DNA of 64,000 nucleotides from Pseudobowmanella zhangzhouensis (GCF_042662685.1 NZ_JBHSYO010000004.1:124001-188000), one strand, 5' to 3'; shown: positions 1 to 9,067, numbered from the stretch's first letter. Numbers and translations: made by a program. The notes: generated from the letters alone by a model not told the origin.

Positions 1-195
1 GTGATTAACTTTGTTCGCCACTTTTATCTGGAATTTGAAACCAGCCCGGCAATCCGTGCGCTGGTAAAAGCGATGGAAAAAAAATATGGCCCGGAAAAAG
101 GCAATTCCCGCTATTTGTATAAGCTGTTTCCGCTTGGCCCAGCCAAGCTGGTGAGTAAGTACGCCGGCCTACCCAAACCGAAAAAATGCCTGTAA
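1..195 (+). CDS. tusE: TusE, sulfur relay protein (5' truncated)
   Basis: This is the C-terminal 64 residues of a TusE/DsrC-family sulfur carrier. The reading frame is open at the window edge and the GTG at position 1 is probably an internal Val codon, since E. coli TusE has about 45 more residues upstream. Recognisable are the conserved FVRxFYLEFxTSPAIR stretch, the RYLYKLFPLGPAK segment and the C-terminal GLPKPKKCL tail, whose penultimate Cys accepts persulfide. In E. coli, TusE takes sulfur from TusBCD and hands it to MnmA for 2-thiouridine at tRNA wobble position 34. It faces serS and shares a terminator with it. Confidence 0.93.
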   Translation: MINFVRHFYLEFETSPAIRALVKAMEKKYGPEKGNSRYLYKLFPLGPAKLVSKYAGLPKPKKCL

Positions 196-222
196 AAAAG
201 CCCGCAATCGCGGGCTTTTTTG
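194..222. terminator. Bidirectional terminator between tusE and serS
   Basis: A short GC stem, GCCCGC/GCGGGC around an AATC loop, is flanked by an A run on the left and a T run on the right, so it reads as an intrinsic terminator on both strands. It lies directly after the tusE stop and 13 bp beyond the serS stop. Confidence 0.85.
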
Positions 223-234
223 ATTTTGTCTGAC

Positions 235-1524
235 TTACGCCAGTATGTCGGCACCGGCCATATACGAGCGCAGCACCTCTGGAATGGTCACGCTACCATC
301 GGCATTCTGGTAGTTTTCCAGAATAGCAACCAGAGTACGTCCGACCGCCAAACCTGAGCCATTTAAGGTATGCAGTAACTCAGGCTTACGCGTCTCGGGA
401 TTACGGAAACGGGCCTGCATCCGGCGCGCCTGAAAATCTCCCATATTTGAACATGAGGAAATTTCACGGTAGGTGTTTTGCGCCGGTAACCATACTTCCA
501 AATCGTAGGTTTTACGTGAGCCAAAGCCCATATCACCACTACACAGCAACACTTTGCGATACGGTAAGCCCAATAACTGCAATACTTTTTCGGCGTGGCC
601 GGTAAGTTCTTCCAGCGCCGCATCTGAGTCTTCAGGCTTAACCAACTGAACTAATTCAACTTTGTCGAACTGGTGCTGGCGGATCAAACCACGGGTATCG
701 CGGCCATAAGACCCTGCTTCACTACGGAAACATGGCGTATGCGCGGTCATCTTAATAGGCAATTGCTCGGCTTCAACGATTTCATCACGAGCAAGGTTGG
801 TCAGCGGTACTTCAGCCGTTGGGATCAGCGACAGGCTCTGCGCCTCCTCAGTGGCTGGCTTGGTATGGAACAGATCCTCACCAAACTTTGGCAACTGGCC
901 GGTCCCGAACAGGCTATCGTGATTGACCAGATACGGAACATACATTTCCTGATAGCCATGCTCACCTGTGTGCAGATCCAGCATAAACTGCGACAATGCA
1001 CGGTGCAGACGCGCCATTTGGCCACGCATCACTACAAAGCGTGAACCGGTTAACTTGGCCGCGGCTTCAAAATCCAGACCATTGTGTAAACCCGCAGCGA
1101 CATCAACGTGGTCTTTGACCTCGAAATCAAACGTCCGCGGCTCGCCGAAGCGCAATACTTCCAGGTTATCATTTTCGTCTTTGCCAACCGGCACGCTGTC
1201 GTCCTGCAGGTTAGGAATACCGGCAGAGAGTTCAGCAATAGTATCTAACAGGGTTTTGAGTTCAGCTTTAGCCGCATCCAGATCTTCACCCAGCTTACCC
1301 ACTTCCGCTAACAGCGGCGCGATGTCCTGGCCGGCGGCTTTCGCCTGACCAATAGACTTAGAACGAACGTTACGTTCATTCTGCAGGGCTTCGGTGCGTA
1401 CCTGTAATTCTTTACGCTGCTCTTCCAGTGCACGGAATTGCGCCACATCCAGTTTAAAGCCACGCTGCGCCAGTTTGTCGGCGGCGTAATCCAACTCTGC
1501 GCGAAGGAATTTAGGATCTAACAT
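235..1524 (-). CDS. serS: Seryl-tRNA synthetase
   Basis: Class II synthetase that charges tRNA-Ser (and tRNA-Sec where present) in the cytoplasm. The 429 residues match the usual bacterial length of about 430. Residues 1-100 form the N-terminal antiparallel coiled coil that grips the tRNA long arm. The catalytic core follows with the class II motifs, including the CFRSEAGSYGRDTRGLIRQHQF motif 2 region and a C-terminal motif 3 around GSGLAVGRTL. The ATG at 1524 starts the typical MLDPKFLR sequence. The gene is last in the ftsK-lolA-rarA-crcB-serS run, 27 bp after crcB. Confidence 0.98.
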   Translation of the reverse strand: MLDPKFLRAELDYAADKLAQRGFKLDVAQFRALEEQRKELQVRTEALQNERNVRSKSIGQAKAAGQDIAPLLAEVGKLGEDLDAAKAELKTLLDTIAELSAGIPNLQDDSVPVGKDENDNLEVLRFGEPRTFDFEVKDHVDVAAGLHNGLDFEAAAKLTGSRFVVMRGQMARLHRALSQFMLDLHTGEHGYQEMYVPYLVNHDSLFGTGQLPKFGEDLFHTKPATEEAQSLSLIPTAEVPLTNLARDEIVEAEQLPIKMTAHTPCFRSEAGSYGRDTRGLIRQHQFDKVELVQLVKPEDSDAALEELTGHAEKVLQLLGLPYRKVLLCSGDMGFGSRKTYDLEVWLPAQNTYREISSCSNMGDFQARRMQARFRNPETRKPELLHTLNGSGLAVGRTLVAILENYQNADGSVTIPEVLRSYMAGADILA

Positions 1525-1551
1525 GTAGAAAATGTACCTTGTCGTTATCGA

Positions 1552-1923
1552 TTATTTATGTGCAATCATTTGCATGCCTAACCAGGCGGCAAGCAGGCAG
1601 CAACCGAGATTGAGCGCAACATTCAGGCCGCTCTTCACCCAATGGCCCTGTTGCATGAGCAACAAGGTATCCATCGAGAAAGTAGAAAACGTGGTGAGTG
1701 CGCCGAGAAAGCCAATCGCCAACAGCGACCGCCACGGCCCAACCGCGACCTGCCCTTGCTCAATCAGGGCGTAAATCAGGCCGAGCAAAAATGACCCGGC
1801 AATATTGACGATTAGTGTACCAAAAGGAAAGCCCTTCCCAAACCAGGTAATCGCGATCTGATTAACGAAAAATCGCAAACAGGCTCCGCTAGCACCACCG
1901 ATGGCAATATACAGGTAGGTCAT
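1552..1923 (-). CDS. crcB: Fluoride channel CrcB (Fluc)
   Basis: Small four-helix inner-membrane protein of the Fluc/CrcB family, which exports fluoride as a dual-topology dimer. Visible family marks are GGxxGAxxRF near the N terminus, the GTLxVNxxGSFLLG signature in the second helix region and GFLGALTTFSTFS in the third. I chose the ATG at 1923, giving 123 residues starting MTYLYIAIGG; in-frame starts at 1935 (ATG) and 1950 (GTG) would add up to nine residues lying over rarA. The rarA stop is 1 bp upstream, so the two are probably cotranslated. No fluoride riboswitch is possible at this tight junction. Confidence 0.95.
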   Translation of the reverse strand: MTYLYIAIGGASGACLRFFVNQIAITWFGKGFPFGTLIVNIAGSFLLGLIYALIEQGQVAVGPWRSLLAIGFLGALTTFSTFSMDTLLLMQQGHWVKSGLNVALNLGCCLLAAWLGMQMIAHK

Positions 1924-1924
1924 G

Positions 1925-3259
1925 CTAGGACTCATAACGCTTGTGCTCACTTTGTTGGTCTAATCCACGTAAATAGTCCAGCTTGGCTTTAATTTGTTTT
2001 TCTAAGCCGCGTTCGCTGGGTTGGTAATAGTTTTTATGTCGTATTTCACGGGGCAAATAGACTTCACCGGCTGCAAACGCCCCCGGTTCGTCGTGGGCGT
2101 AGCGATAACCTTCACCGTGGCCCATTTCCTTGAGCAATTGGGTTGGCGCATTACGCAGATGCAGCGGCACCTCGTAATCCGGCAAACTGGCAGCATCGGC
2201 ACGGGCCTGGTTAAACGCTTTATATACGGCGTTACTCTTGGCGGCTGCCGCACAGTACAGCAGGGCCTGTGCGATGGCTCGCTCGCCCTCCGCCGGCCCA
2301 ACCCGCTGGAAAATATCCCAGGCATTGAGGGTAATTTGCAAAGCACGGGGATCGGCATTACCAATATCTTCACTGGCAATGGCCAACAAACGGCGCGCTA
2401 CCACAAGCGGGTCACCGCCGCCTTGTAAAATACGCGCATACCAATACAGCGCTCCATCTGCCGACGAGCCGCGTACAGATTTGTGCAAGGCGGACAGCAT
2501 GTCGTAAAACTTATCGCCGCCTTTATCAAACTGACTGGTTTTATCCCCTACGGCTTGTTTTACCGCATCCACATCAATGCGCTGTTCACCGGCAAAATCA
2601 TGAGTAATTTCGAGAAAATTCAGTAACCTGCGCGCATCCCCGCCACTGAGGCCAATCAACATGTTGCGCGCTTCGGCATCAATCTCGATGGGCTTTTCAC
2701 CCAGTCCACGCTCGGCATCGCTTAACGCGGTGTCCAAAATCCCCTGCAAATCTTCTTCACTGAGGCTTTTCAGCACGTAGACCCGGCAACGGGACAACAA
2801 CGCGTTGTTTAATTCGAACGACGGATTCTCGGTGGTGGCGCCAATAAAGGTCACCGTGCCGTCTTCAATAAACGGCAAAAAGGCATCCTGTTGCGCCTTG
2901 TTAAAGCGGTGGACTTCATCCACGAACAGGATAGTTTGCCGGCCTTTTTGTTCGGCATGAAATTTGGCGTTTTCGATAGCGCTGCGGATTTCCTTCACCC
3001 CGGAGGTGACCGCAGAAATACGTTCCAGATGCGCGCGGGAATGCTTGGCCACCAGTTCCGCCAGCGTGGTTTTACCCGTACCGGGCGGCCCCCACAAAAT
3101 CATCGAATGGGCGCGGCCATCGCTGATGGCCTGATACAAGGGCTTACCGGGTGCAATAATATGGCGCTGACCAAAATACTGGTCGATTTGTTGCGGGCGC
3201 ATACGCGCCGCTAATGGCGCGAATTTATTTGCCTGTGGCTCAAAGCCCGGTAGCTGCAT
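1925..3259 (-). CDS. rarA: Replication-associated recombination protein RarA (MgsA)
   Basis: AAA+ ATPase related to clamp-loader subunits that acts at stalled forks and single-strand gaps with SSB. Walker A is GPPGTGKT, Walker B is LFVDEVHRF, and the sensor 1 region is GATTENPSFELN followed by LLSRCRVY. The C-terminal tetramerisation region carries SALHKSVRGS and the ASEDIGNADP block. The ATG at 3259 gives 444 residues starting MQLPGFEPQANKF, close to the E. coli N terminus; the upstream ATG at 3286 would add nine residues. The start overlaps the lolA end by 20 bp. Confidence 0.96.
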   Translation of the reverse strand: MQLPGFEPQANKFAPLAARMRPQQIDQYFGQRHIIAPGKPLYQAISDGRAHSMILWGPPGTGKTTLAELVAKHSRAHLERISAVTSGVKEIRSAIENAKFHAEQKGRQTILFVDEVHRFNKAQQDAFLPFIEDGTVTFIGATTENPSFELNNALLSRCRVYVLKSLSEEDLQGILDTALSDAERGLGEKPIEIDAEARNMLIGLSGGDARRLLNFLEITHDFAGEQRIDVDAVKQAVGDKTSQFDKGGDKFYDMLSALHKSVRGSSADGALYWYARILQGGGDPLVVARRLLAIASEDIGNADPRALQITLNAWDIFQRVGPAEGERAIAQALLYCAAAAKSNAVYKAFNQARADAASLPDYEVPLHLRNAPTQLLKEMGHGEGYRYAHDEPGAFAAGEVYLPREIRHKNYYQPSERGLEKQIKAKLDYLRGLDQQSEHKRYES

Positions 3260-3857
3260 GGCGCTGATCGTCCAGTTCAAAGCCATCTGGCATAGAGAAG
3301 ATAAACAACTGCTGATTTAACGGTTGGTTCACCTTGATATTGCTGAATGATAATTCACTCTGCTGTTGCTGACGGTCCAAGATACGCATTTTACTCAGTA
3401 GCGCACCATCAAAATAAAACACCAGACGCTGCACATGGCTTTGTTCATCACTGGCATCAACCTGAAACCCGCCATCTGCCAGGGTGATGGTAAATTGCTC
3501 CCAGGCTGGGTTATTCGGATCAGTCATCAGCACAATGGGATTATTATCCACTGCACCTGCCTGCTCCATGGCGGTAACTTGCTCAGCAAACGGATCCACC
3601 AACCACAAGCTGTCGCCATCGGCAATTAGCGTCGACTCGTCTGGCAAGGTCACTTCCCAGCGTAACTTATTCGGTTGGCTGACATAAAAATGGCCGGAGG
3701 TGGTTTGCAACAAATGTTGCTGGGCATCAAACACCTGCTGGCTAAACTCGGCCTGCATAGAATGAATCGCCTGTAATTTGGCTTTGAGTTCTTCTTTGGG
3801 GGTCGCCGCACTTAGCAGTGGGCTGACCAGCAATAACGCTACTAACCAGTTCTTCAC
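3240..3857 (-). CDS. lolA: Outer-membrane lipoprotein carrier LolA
   Basis: Periplasmic chaperone that takes lipoproteins from LolCDE at the inner membrane and passes them to LolB. Residues 1-18 form a signal peptide (MKNWLVALLLVSPLLSAA). The mature part has the LolA half-barrel features: QAEFSQQVFD near the N terminus, GHFYVSQPNKLRWEVTLPD, and PDGFELDD near the end. Length of 205 residues is normal. It sits 20 bp after ftsK and overlaps rarA, the order known from enterobacteria and vibrios. Confidence 0.96.
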   Translation of the reverse strand: MKNWLVALLLVSPLLSAATPKEELKAKLQAIHSMQAEFSQQVFDAQQHLLQTTSGHFYVSQPNKLRWEVTLPDESTLIADGDSLWLVDPFAEQVTAMEQAGAVDNNPIVLMTDPNNPAWEQFTITLADGGFQVDASDEQSHVQRLVFYFDGALLSKMRILDRQQQQSELSFSNIKVNQPLNQQLFIFSMPDGFELDDQRHAATGL

Positions 3858-3877
3858 TAATTTATCCTATCTTGCGC

Positions 3878-6235
3878 TCACACCGGTGGCGGAGCCAGTA
3901 CTTCACGGGAGCCATTGTGGCCCGGTGCAGATACGACGCCACTTTGCTCCATTTGTTCCACTATGCGTGCCGCGCGGTTATAGCCGATACGGAATTGACG
4001 CTGCACCAACGACACCGACACTTTGCGGCCTTTGGTTACAAACGCCACGGCTTCATCGTACAGGGCATCTGATTCTGCATCATCGCCCTCGGCGGCTTCA
4101 CCCGGCAGCAGAATATCGGCAGTGGCTTCTCCATTTAAAATTTCATCAATATATTGTGGCGCACCGCGTTTTTTCCAGTCATTCACTACCGCATGAACTT
4201 CGTGATCATCCACAAACGCGCCGTGCACACGGGTCGGCACACTGGTACCCGGTGGCATATACAGCATGTCACCCTGACCCAACAAGGCTTCGGCGCCCTG
4301 CTGATCCAAAATGGTACGCGAGTCAATTTTCGACGATACCTGGAAGGCGATTCGGGTTGGTATGTTAGCCTTGATAAGACCGGTAATGACGTCAACCGAG
4401 GGTCGCTGAGTGGCCAGCACCAGGTGAATACCCGCAGCCCGCGCTTTTTGTGCGATACGGGCAATCAGTTCTTCAACCTTTTTACCGACGATCATCATCA
4501 TGTCGGCGAACTCATCTACCACCACTACGATAGCTGGCAGCTTTTCCAGATCCGGTGCTTCTTCCAGCATGCTGTCTTCTGAGCGCCACAATGGATCTTT
4601 AATTGGTTTACCGTCTGCAATGGCTTGCAGCACCTTGGCATTAAACCCTTTAAGGTTACGTACGCCCAACGCAGACATCAGGCGATAACGACGTTCCATT
4701 TCACCCACACACCAACGCAGTGCATTGGCCGCTTCTTTCATGTCGGTGACCACTTCGGCGAGCAAATGCGGGATGCCTTCATACACAGAAAGCTCAAGCA
4801 TTTTCGGGTCGATCATTATCAGGCGCACATCTTCTGGCGTCGACTTGTACAGCAAGCTCAGGATCATCACGTTGACCCCTACGGACTTACCTGAGCCAGT
4901 CGTACCGGCGACCAGTAAGTGCGGCATTTTGGCCAGATCAACCACCACCGGCTTACCACCGATATCTTTACCTAACACCATGGTCAGAGATGACGGGTTA
5001 TCCTGAAACGCGCTGCAACCCAGCACCTCAGACAAACGCACCATTTCACGGTGTTTATTTGGCAGTTCCAGACCGATGACCGACTTGCCCGGAATGACTT
5101 CCACTACCCGCACCGAAATCGCCGAGAGTGCGCGGGCTAAGTCTTTGGATAAGCCAGAAATTTTGGAGACTTTAACACCCGGTGCCAGGTCCAGCTCAAA
5201 ACGGGTAATCACCGGCCCCGGATAGACGCCAACAACTTGTGCGTCGATATTAAAATCAGCCAGTTTTTCTTCTACCAGGCGGGATACGGCCTGTAACTCT
5301 TCTTCCGAAATCGGGTTTTCTACTTTATCGGCGCGATCCAACAGTTCCAGTGTTGGCATGGGGGATGAGGCGCGGTATGCGGCTAACTCTTCATCGCTCA
5401 TATCCGGTTCAACTACCGGTTCAGGCGCTTTGGCGCGCACAATCTTGGGTTTACTGCGGGTGATGGCTGGCTCGTCTAAATCAAACGGTGGCTCATCTAA
5501 TTCGTCATCAAATGACGGCTCCATACGCACCGTGGTGATATCCACCATACTGGACTCTTCGGTGACTTTGGTTGGCGCTGGCCGGGCATCGCCGATAGAG
5601 GCGGTTTTGTTGGTACGCATATCGGCCAAACGCGGGATATTCAGCGCGCCGACCGCTTTGGGCGCACAATAGGCCCACTTAGACAGTTTAATCGTCCATA
5701 AACCGGTTAAATCCACCACGCTCAGCCAACTGATCCCGGTCAGCAGCGTAAAGCCGGTGGTAAACAACACCAGCAACAGTAAATTGGAACCAGCCACATT
5801 AAACACCGGCAACAGGGTGCTGGATAACACATCACCGACGAAACCGCCGGCAGGGAAAGCAAAATCATCAATATTCAGGCTGGCGATCCCGCAGCTTCCC
5901 AGTAGCAACAAAATAATGCCAATCACACGTAAGGAAATGGTCAGGTAGTCCAGATCCAGCACGCTTTTCATTTGTTTAAACAGGAACCAGCCCAGCAAGG
6001 CTGCCAGAAAAGGAAAGACCCACGCGACGTAGCCAAAACTAAACTGCAGGATATCGGCGATCCAGGCGCCAGCTGCGCCCGCAGCATTGGTAACGGCTAC
6101 ACCCTGCCCTGTTTGTGACCAGCTTGGATCGGCCGGGTCAAAGGTAAAAATAGCCAGCAGCAGGAATATGGCGAAGGCACTGGTTAGAATCATGCCCACT
6201 TCCAAAATCCGTTGGAGTCCTGTTAATCGCGCCAT
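3878..6235 (-). CDS. ftsK: DNA translocase FtsK
   Basis: Division-septum DNA pump that clears the chromosome terminus and activates XerCD at dif. About four membrane helices occupy residues 10-180. A short acidic linker spans roughly 200-300, far shorter than the long Pro/Gln linker of E. coli FtsK (1329 residues). The motor follows with Walker A GTTGSGKS at about 444-451 and Walker B VVVVDEFAD at about 568-576. The winged-helix gamma domain that reads KOPS sequences ends the protein, with QFRIGYNRAARIVEQME. Start ATG at 6235 precedes the first helix directly. Downstream of lrp on the same strand. Confidence 0.97.
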   Translation of the reverse strand: MARLTGLQRILEVGMILTSAFAIFLLLAIFTFDPADPSWSQTGQGVAVTNAAGAAGAWIADILQFSFGYVAWVFPFLAALLGWFLFKQMKSVLDLDYLTISLRVIGIILLLLGSCGIASLNIDDFAFPAGGFVGDVLSSTLLPVFNVAGSNLLLLVLFTTGFTLLTGISWLSVVDLTGLWTIKLSKWAYCAPKAVGALNIPRLADMRTNKTASIGDARPAPTKVTEESSMVDITTVRMEPSFDDELDEPPFDLDEPAITRSKPKIVRAKAPEPVVEPDMSDEELAAYRASSPMPTLELLDRADKVENPISEEELQAVSRLVEEKLADFNIDAQVVGVYPGPVITRFELDLAPGVKVSKISGLSKDLARALSAISVRVVEVIPGKSVIGLELPNKHREMVRLSEVLGCSAFQDNPSSLTMVLGKDIGGKPVVVDLAKMPHLLVAGTTGSGKSVGVNVMILSLLYKSTPEDVRLIMIDPKMLELSVYEGIPHLLAEVVTDMKEAANALRWCVGEMERRYRLMSALGVRNLKGFNAKVLQAIADGKPIKDPLWRSEDSMLEEAPDLEKLPAIVVVVDEFADMMMIVGKKVEELIARIAQKARAAGIHLVLATQRPSVDVITGLIKANIPTRIAFQVSSKIDSRTILDQQGAEALLGQGDMLYMPPGTSVPTRVHGAFVDDHEVHAVVNDWKKRGAPQYIDEILNGEATADILLPGEAAEGDDAESDALYDEAVAFVTKGRKVSVSLVQRQFRIGYNRAARIVEQMEQSGVVSAPGHNGSREVLAPPPV

Positions 6236-6322
6236 AGAAAATTATCGTTATAGTTTTTACATCTCAAGACCGCATAAGATACCAGTTGGTGCCCGCCATG
6301 CCTACCCATCGCGACCACTGAT

Positions 6323-6829
6323 TCAGCTGGATTTCAGGTTTATGCGAATTTTATCGTGATGTTTGTATTCATCCATAACTACATAAGAGCGGGATTCACT
6401 GATCCCCGGCAACTTAAGCAAGGTGTCACCCAGTAATTTGCGGTAGGTAGACATATCGGCCACCCGCGCTTTTAGCAGGAAATCAAAGTTACCAGAGACC
6501 AGATGGCATTCCTGTATTTCATCCAGCAAGCTGACCGCTCTGGCAAACTTATCAAAGATATCCGGTTCGCGACTGAGGGTGATTTCCACAAATACCAGCA
6601 TAGAGGCGCCTAATAACTGTGGATTCAAAATCGCCCGATAACCTGTGATATAGCCTTGTTGTTCCAGACGACGCACCCGCTCCAGACAAGGAGTAGGACT
6701 TAAGCCCACCCGCTTGGATAACTCTACGTTGGATAAACGGCCATCCTGCTGTAATTCATTCAGAATATTGCGGTCAATGCGATCCAGGTGTTTTGGCGTT
6801 TTGACTAACATTTTCTTTTTAACTACCAA
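6323..6829 (-). CDS. lrp: Leucine-responsive regulatory protein Lrp
   Basis: Global feast/famine transcription regulator. The N-terminal winged helix-turn-helix (about residues 15-65) is near identical to E. coli Lrp, with DRIDRNILNELQ and NVELSKRVGLSPTPCLERVRRLE. The C-terminal RAM domain binds leucine and mediates octamer formation, with LVFVEITL and the HLVSGNFDFLLK region. Length of 168 matches the family (164 in E. coli). The ATG at 6829 gives a basic tail MVVKKKMLVK; the Met at codon 7 is an alternative start. It diverges from ald, a classical Lrp target, across a 115-bp spacer. Confidence 0.97.
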   Translation of the reverse strand: MVVKKKMLVKTPKHLDRIDRNILNELQQDGRLSNVELSKRVGLSPTPCLERVRRLEQQGYITGYRAILNPQLLGASMLVFVEITLSREPDIFDKFARAVSLLDEIQECHLVSGNFDFLLKARVADMSTYRKLLGDTLLKLPGISESRSYVVMDEYKHHDKIRINLKSS

Positions 6830-6841
6830 TTAACATTTAGA

Positions 6842-6856
6842 CAGGATTATATCCTG
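6842..6856. promoter_or_regulatory. Lrp-like 15-bp dyad operator
   Basis: The sequence CAGGATTATATCCTG has perfect 6-bp arms (CAGGAT/ATCCTG) around TAT. By my alignment it matches 11 of 15 positions of the E. coli Lrp consensus YAGHAWATTWTDCTR. It begins 13 bp upstream of the lrp start codon and lies upstream of ald, so it could serve lrp autoregulation, ald control, or both. The role is inferred from motif and position. Confidence 0.55.
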
Positions 6857-6876
6857 CCAAATTCATAAATACACAA

Positions 6877-6904
6877 TTAATGTCTGTCAAACCTTGCGTA
6901 TACT
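6877..6904 (+). promoter_or_regulatory. Candidate ald promoter
   Basis: A good -10 hexamer TATACT lies at 6899-6904, with a weak -35 candidate TTAATG at 6877-6882 and a 16-bp spacer. The poor -35 would suit activator-dependent (Lrp) transcription. The start codon is about 35 bp beyond the expected transcription start. Confidence 0.4.
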
Positions 6905-6944
6905 CTGCGCTTTATTCTGTACCCAACCAAATCAGGGGATAAAT

Positions 6945-8075
6945 ATGTTAATCGGTGTACCAAAAGAGATTAAAAACCATGAGTACCGCATCGGTTTGAC
7001 GCCAGCGGCAGTTAAAGAATATGTGACCCACGGCCATCAGGTGATGGTGCAAACCAATGGCGGTGCGGCTATCGGTTTTACTGATGAACAGTACATCGCT
7101 GCCGGCGCGCAGATTGTCGATAGCGCTGAGAAAATCTTCGCCGAAGCAGACATGATCGTGAAGGTGAAAGAGCCACAGCCAAACGAATGTAAAATGCTGC
7201 GTAAAGGCCAGACCCTTTACACTTACCTGCACCTTGCCCCTGATCCACAACAGACCGAATTACTGATTGCCTCTGGCGCAACCTGTATCGCGTATGAAAC
7301 GGTAACCGATGCCCGTGGTGGTTTACCTTTGTTAGCGCCGATGAGTGAAGTGGCAGGCCGCATGTCGATTCAAGCCGGTGCCCACTACTTAGAAAAAGCC
7401 CATGGGGGCTCTGGTACCCTGCTAGGTGGTGTGCCGGGCGTAGCGCCAGGTAAAGTGCTGGTTGTCGGTGGTGGTGTGGTAGGTACCCATGCGGCCAAAA
7501 TGGCTGTAGGTCTGGGTGCAGAAGTCACTATTCTGGACCGCTCCATTCCGCGTTTACGTGAATTGGATGATATTTTCCGCGGCACAGTTAAAACCGTTTA
7601 TTCAACGGTCGATGCTATCGAGCACTATTCCGAGCGTGCCGACTTAGTTGTTGGTGCAGTACTGATCCCAGGCGCGGCGGCACCAAAACTGCTGACTCGT
7701 GAACATATCCGTAACATGAAAGAAGGTTCTGTGGTGGTCGATGTGGCCATCGATCAGGGCGGCTGTTTCGAAACATCCCGTGCTACCACACACCAGGATC
7801 CGGTTTATGTGATCGATAACGTGGTGCATTACTGTGTGGCTAACATGCCAGGTGGTGTGGCGCGTACCTCAACCATGGCACTGAACAACGCCACCCTGCC
7901 ATTTGGCTTGGCATTGGCCAACAAAGGTCCGAAACAAGCTATGCTGGATGACGTTCACCTGTTAAATGGTCTGAACGTGCATGAAGGTAAAGTCACTTAT
8001 AAAGCCGTTGTTGACGCACTGGGCAAACAGCTGGGTCTGACCTACACCGATGCGCGCACCGCACTGGGTGCATAA
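6945..8075 (+). CDS. ald: Alanine dehydrogenase
   Basis: NAD-dependent enzyme interconverting L-alanine and pyruvate plus ammonia in the cytoplasm. The 376 residues start MLIGVPKEIKNHEYR, the AlaDH/PNT N-terminal signature. Lys and His of the active site lie in MIVKVKEPQ and TYLHLAPD. The Rossmann NAD-binding domain carries VLVVGGGVVGTHAAKMAVGLGA. I chose the ATG at 6945 because AGGGG lies just upstream; an in-frame ATG at 6894 would prepend 17 unconserved residues. Divergent from lrp; in several gammaproteobacteria Lrp-family regulators control ald in response to alanine. Confidence 0.97.
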   Translation: MLIGVPKEIKNHEYRIGLTPAAVKEYVTHGHQVMVQTNGGAAIGFTDEQYIAAGAQIVDSAEKIFAEADMIVKVKEPQPNECKMLRKGQTLYTYLHLAPDPQQTELLIASGATCIAYETVTDARGGLPLLAPMSEVAGRMSIQAGAHYLEKAHGGSGTLLGGVPGVAPGKVLVVGGGVVGTHAAKMAVGLGAEVTILDRSIPRLRELDDIFRGTVKTVYSTVDAIEHYSERADLVVGAVLIPGAAAPKLLTREHIRNMKEGSVVVDVAIDQGGCFETSRATTHQDPVYVIDNVVHYCVANMPGGVARTSTMALNNATLPFGLALANKGPKQAMLDDVHLLNGLNVHEGKVTYKAVVDALGKQLGLTYTDARTALGA

Positions 8076-8091
8076 TTGCTGATATATCTAT

Positions 8092-8117
8092 AAAAGGCGC
8101 CATTTGGCGCCTTTTTC
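8092..8117. terminator. Bidirectional terminator between ald and the DMT permease
   Basis: The stem AGGCGCC/GGCGCCT around ATTT is flanked by AAAA on the left and TTTTT on the right, so it can end transcription from both convergent genes. Confidence 0.85.
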
Positions 8118-8118
8118 G

Positions 8119-9021
8119 TTAGTGGATCAGGATAAGCGTGGTACCGATAACGGTCAGGGCCGCACCTGCCCACGCTCCGAAGCCGGGCGCACGTTTATAT
8201 GCCAGCCATAGCAGGGGTAAAACAATCACCGGACTGACAGACGACAGCATCGCCACCAATCCCACATCACCATAGCGCAGTGCCTGCAGAATCAACGTCA
8301 TGCCCAATACCATGGACAAAGCCGCATTGCCGGCGGTAAGCAAGAACACCCTGCGGTTCATGGGTAAATAGGCTTTTGCGGCCCGCACACCCACAACAAA
8401 TAAAATCTGATGTAATACAAATGCCGTGGTCATACGCACGGCAGACGCAGCAACCGGGTCAACGCCCTCCTGCATAACGGGCTTTAGCATCAGGGTCGCC
8501 ACCGCCTGACATAAGGCCGACAGCAAACCAAGTGCCACACCACTTTTCCAGTTTGCCGGCGTAGATTCCCAATCGTGTAACTCGGCTTTTCGCTTGCCAA
8601 ATAAAATCGCGATCATGACACCGGCAATAAGCAAACCACAGCCAATAAGCGTCCAGCCCAGCAGGATTTCTCCAAACACAAAATACGCCAGTATCACCGA
8701 GAACAAACTATGCGTGGCAAACAACACACCGGCACGGCGCGGACCGAGACGATTCATTGAGGCAAACAAGGCGGTATCACCAATAAAAATGCCAATGACG
8801 CCAGAGAGCAATAATACCCAAATCGAATCAACTGCCAGGCTGTGCCAACCGCCGCTAAACAATGCAATTGTCCATAGCATCACGCTGGCACTGAGCATAC
8901 GCCAGCGTGTAAAAGTAAATGCGCCAAGATGCGTGGAGGCTTTAGCGGACATCAAACTGCCAACGGCCCAGCAAGTGGCAGCGGCAAGGGCAAACAATTC
9001 GTAATTCACGGAGACAGACAT
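8119..9021 (-). CDS. EamA/DMT-family permease
   Basis: Integral membrane protein of about 300 residues with ten predicted hydrophobic segments arranged as two repeats of five, the EamA (drug/metabolite transporter) layout. Features include the N-terminal WAVGSLMSAKAS region and the repeat boundary near residue 150, where a charged loop (GKRKAELHDWESTP) separates the halves. Substrate cannot be told from sequence; relatives export amino acids or metabolites. The ATG at 9021 is preferred over an in-frame TTG at 9027. It is a single gene between two terminators. Confidence 0.85.
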   Translation of the reverse strand: MSVSVNYELFALAAATCWAVGSLMSAKASTHLGAFTFTRWRMLSASVMLWTIALFSGGWHSLAVDSIWVLLLSGVIGIFIGDTALFASMNRLGPRRAGVLFATHSLFSVILAYFVFGEILLGWTLIGCGLLIAGVMIAILFGKRKAELHDWESTPANWKSGVALGLLSALCQAVATLMLKPVMQEGVDPVAASAVRMTTAFVLHQILFVVGVRAAKAYLPMNRRVFLLTAGNAALSMVLGMTLILQALRYGDVGLVAMLSSVSPVIVLPLLWLAYKRAPGFGAWAGAALTVIGTTLILIH

Positions 9022-9067
9022 CAACAAACCAGGGTTGAATTATATCGCTGAGCGATGATTTTCAGGC

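Noticed and set aside
1924..1950. Fluoride riboswitch upstream of crcB
   Set aside because: There is no space; crcB begins 1 bp after rarA.
3778..4368. Plus-strand ORF of 196 codons across lolA and ftsK
   Set aside because: Low-complexity Pro/His/Arg composition and complete overlap with two certain genes.
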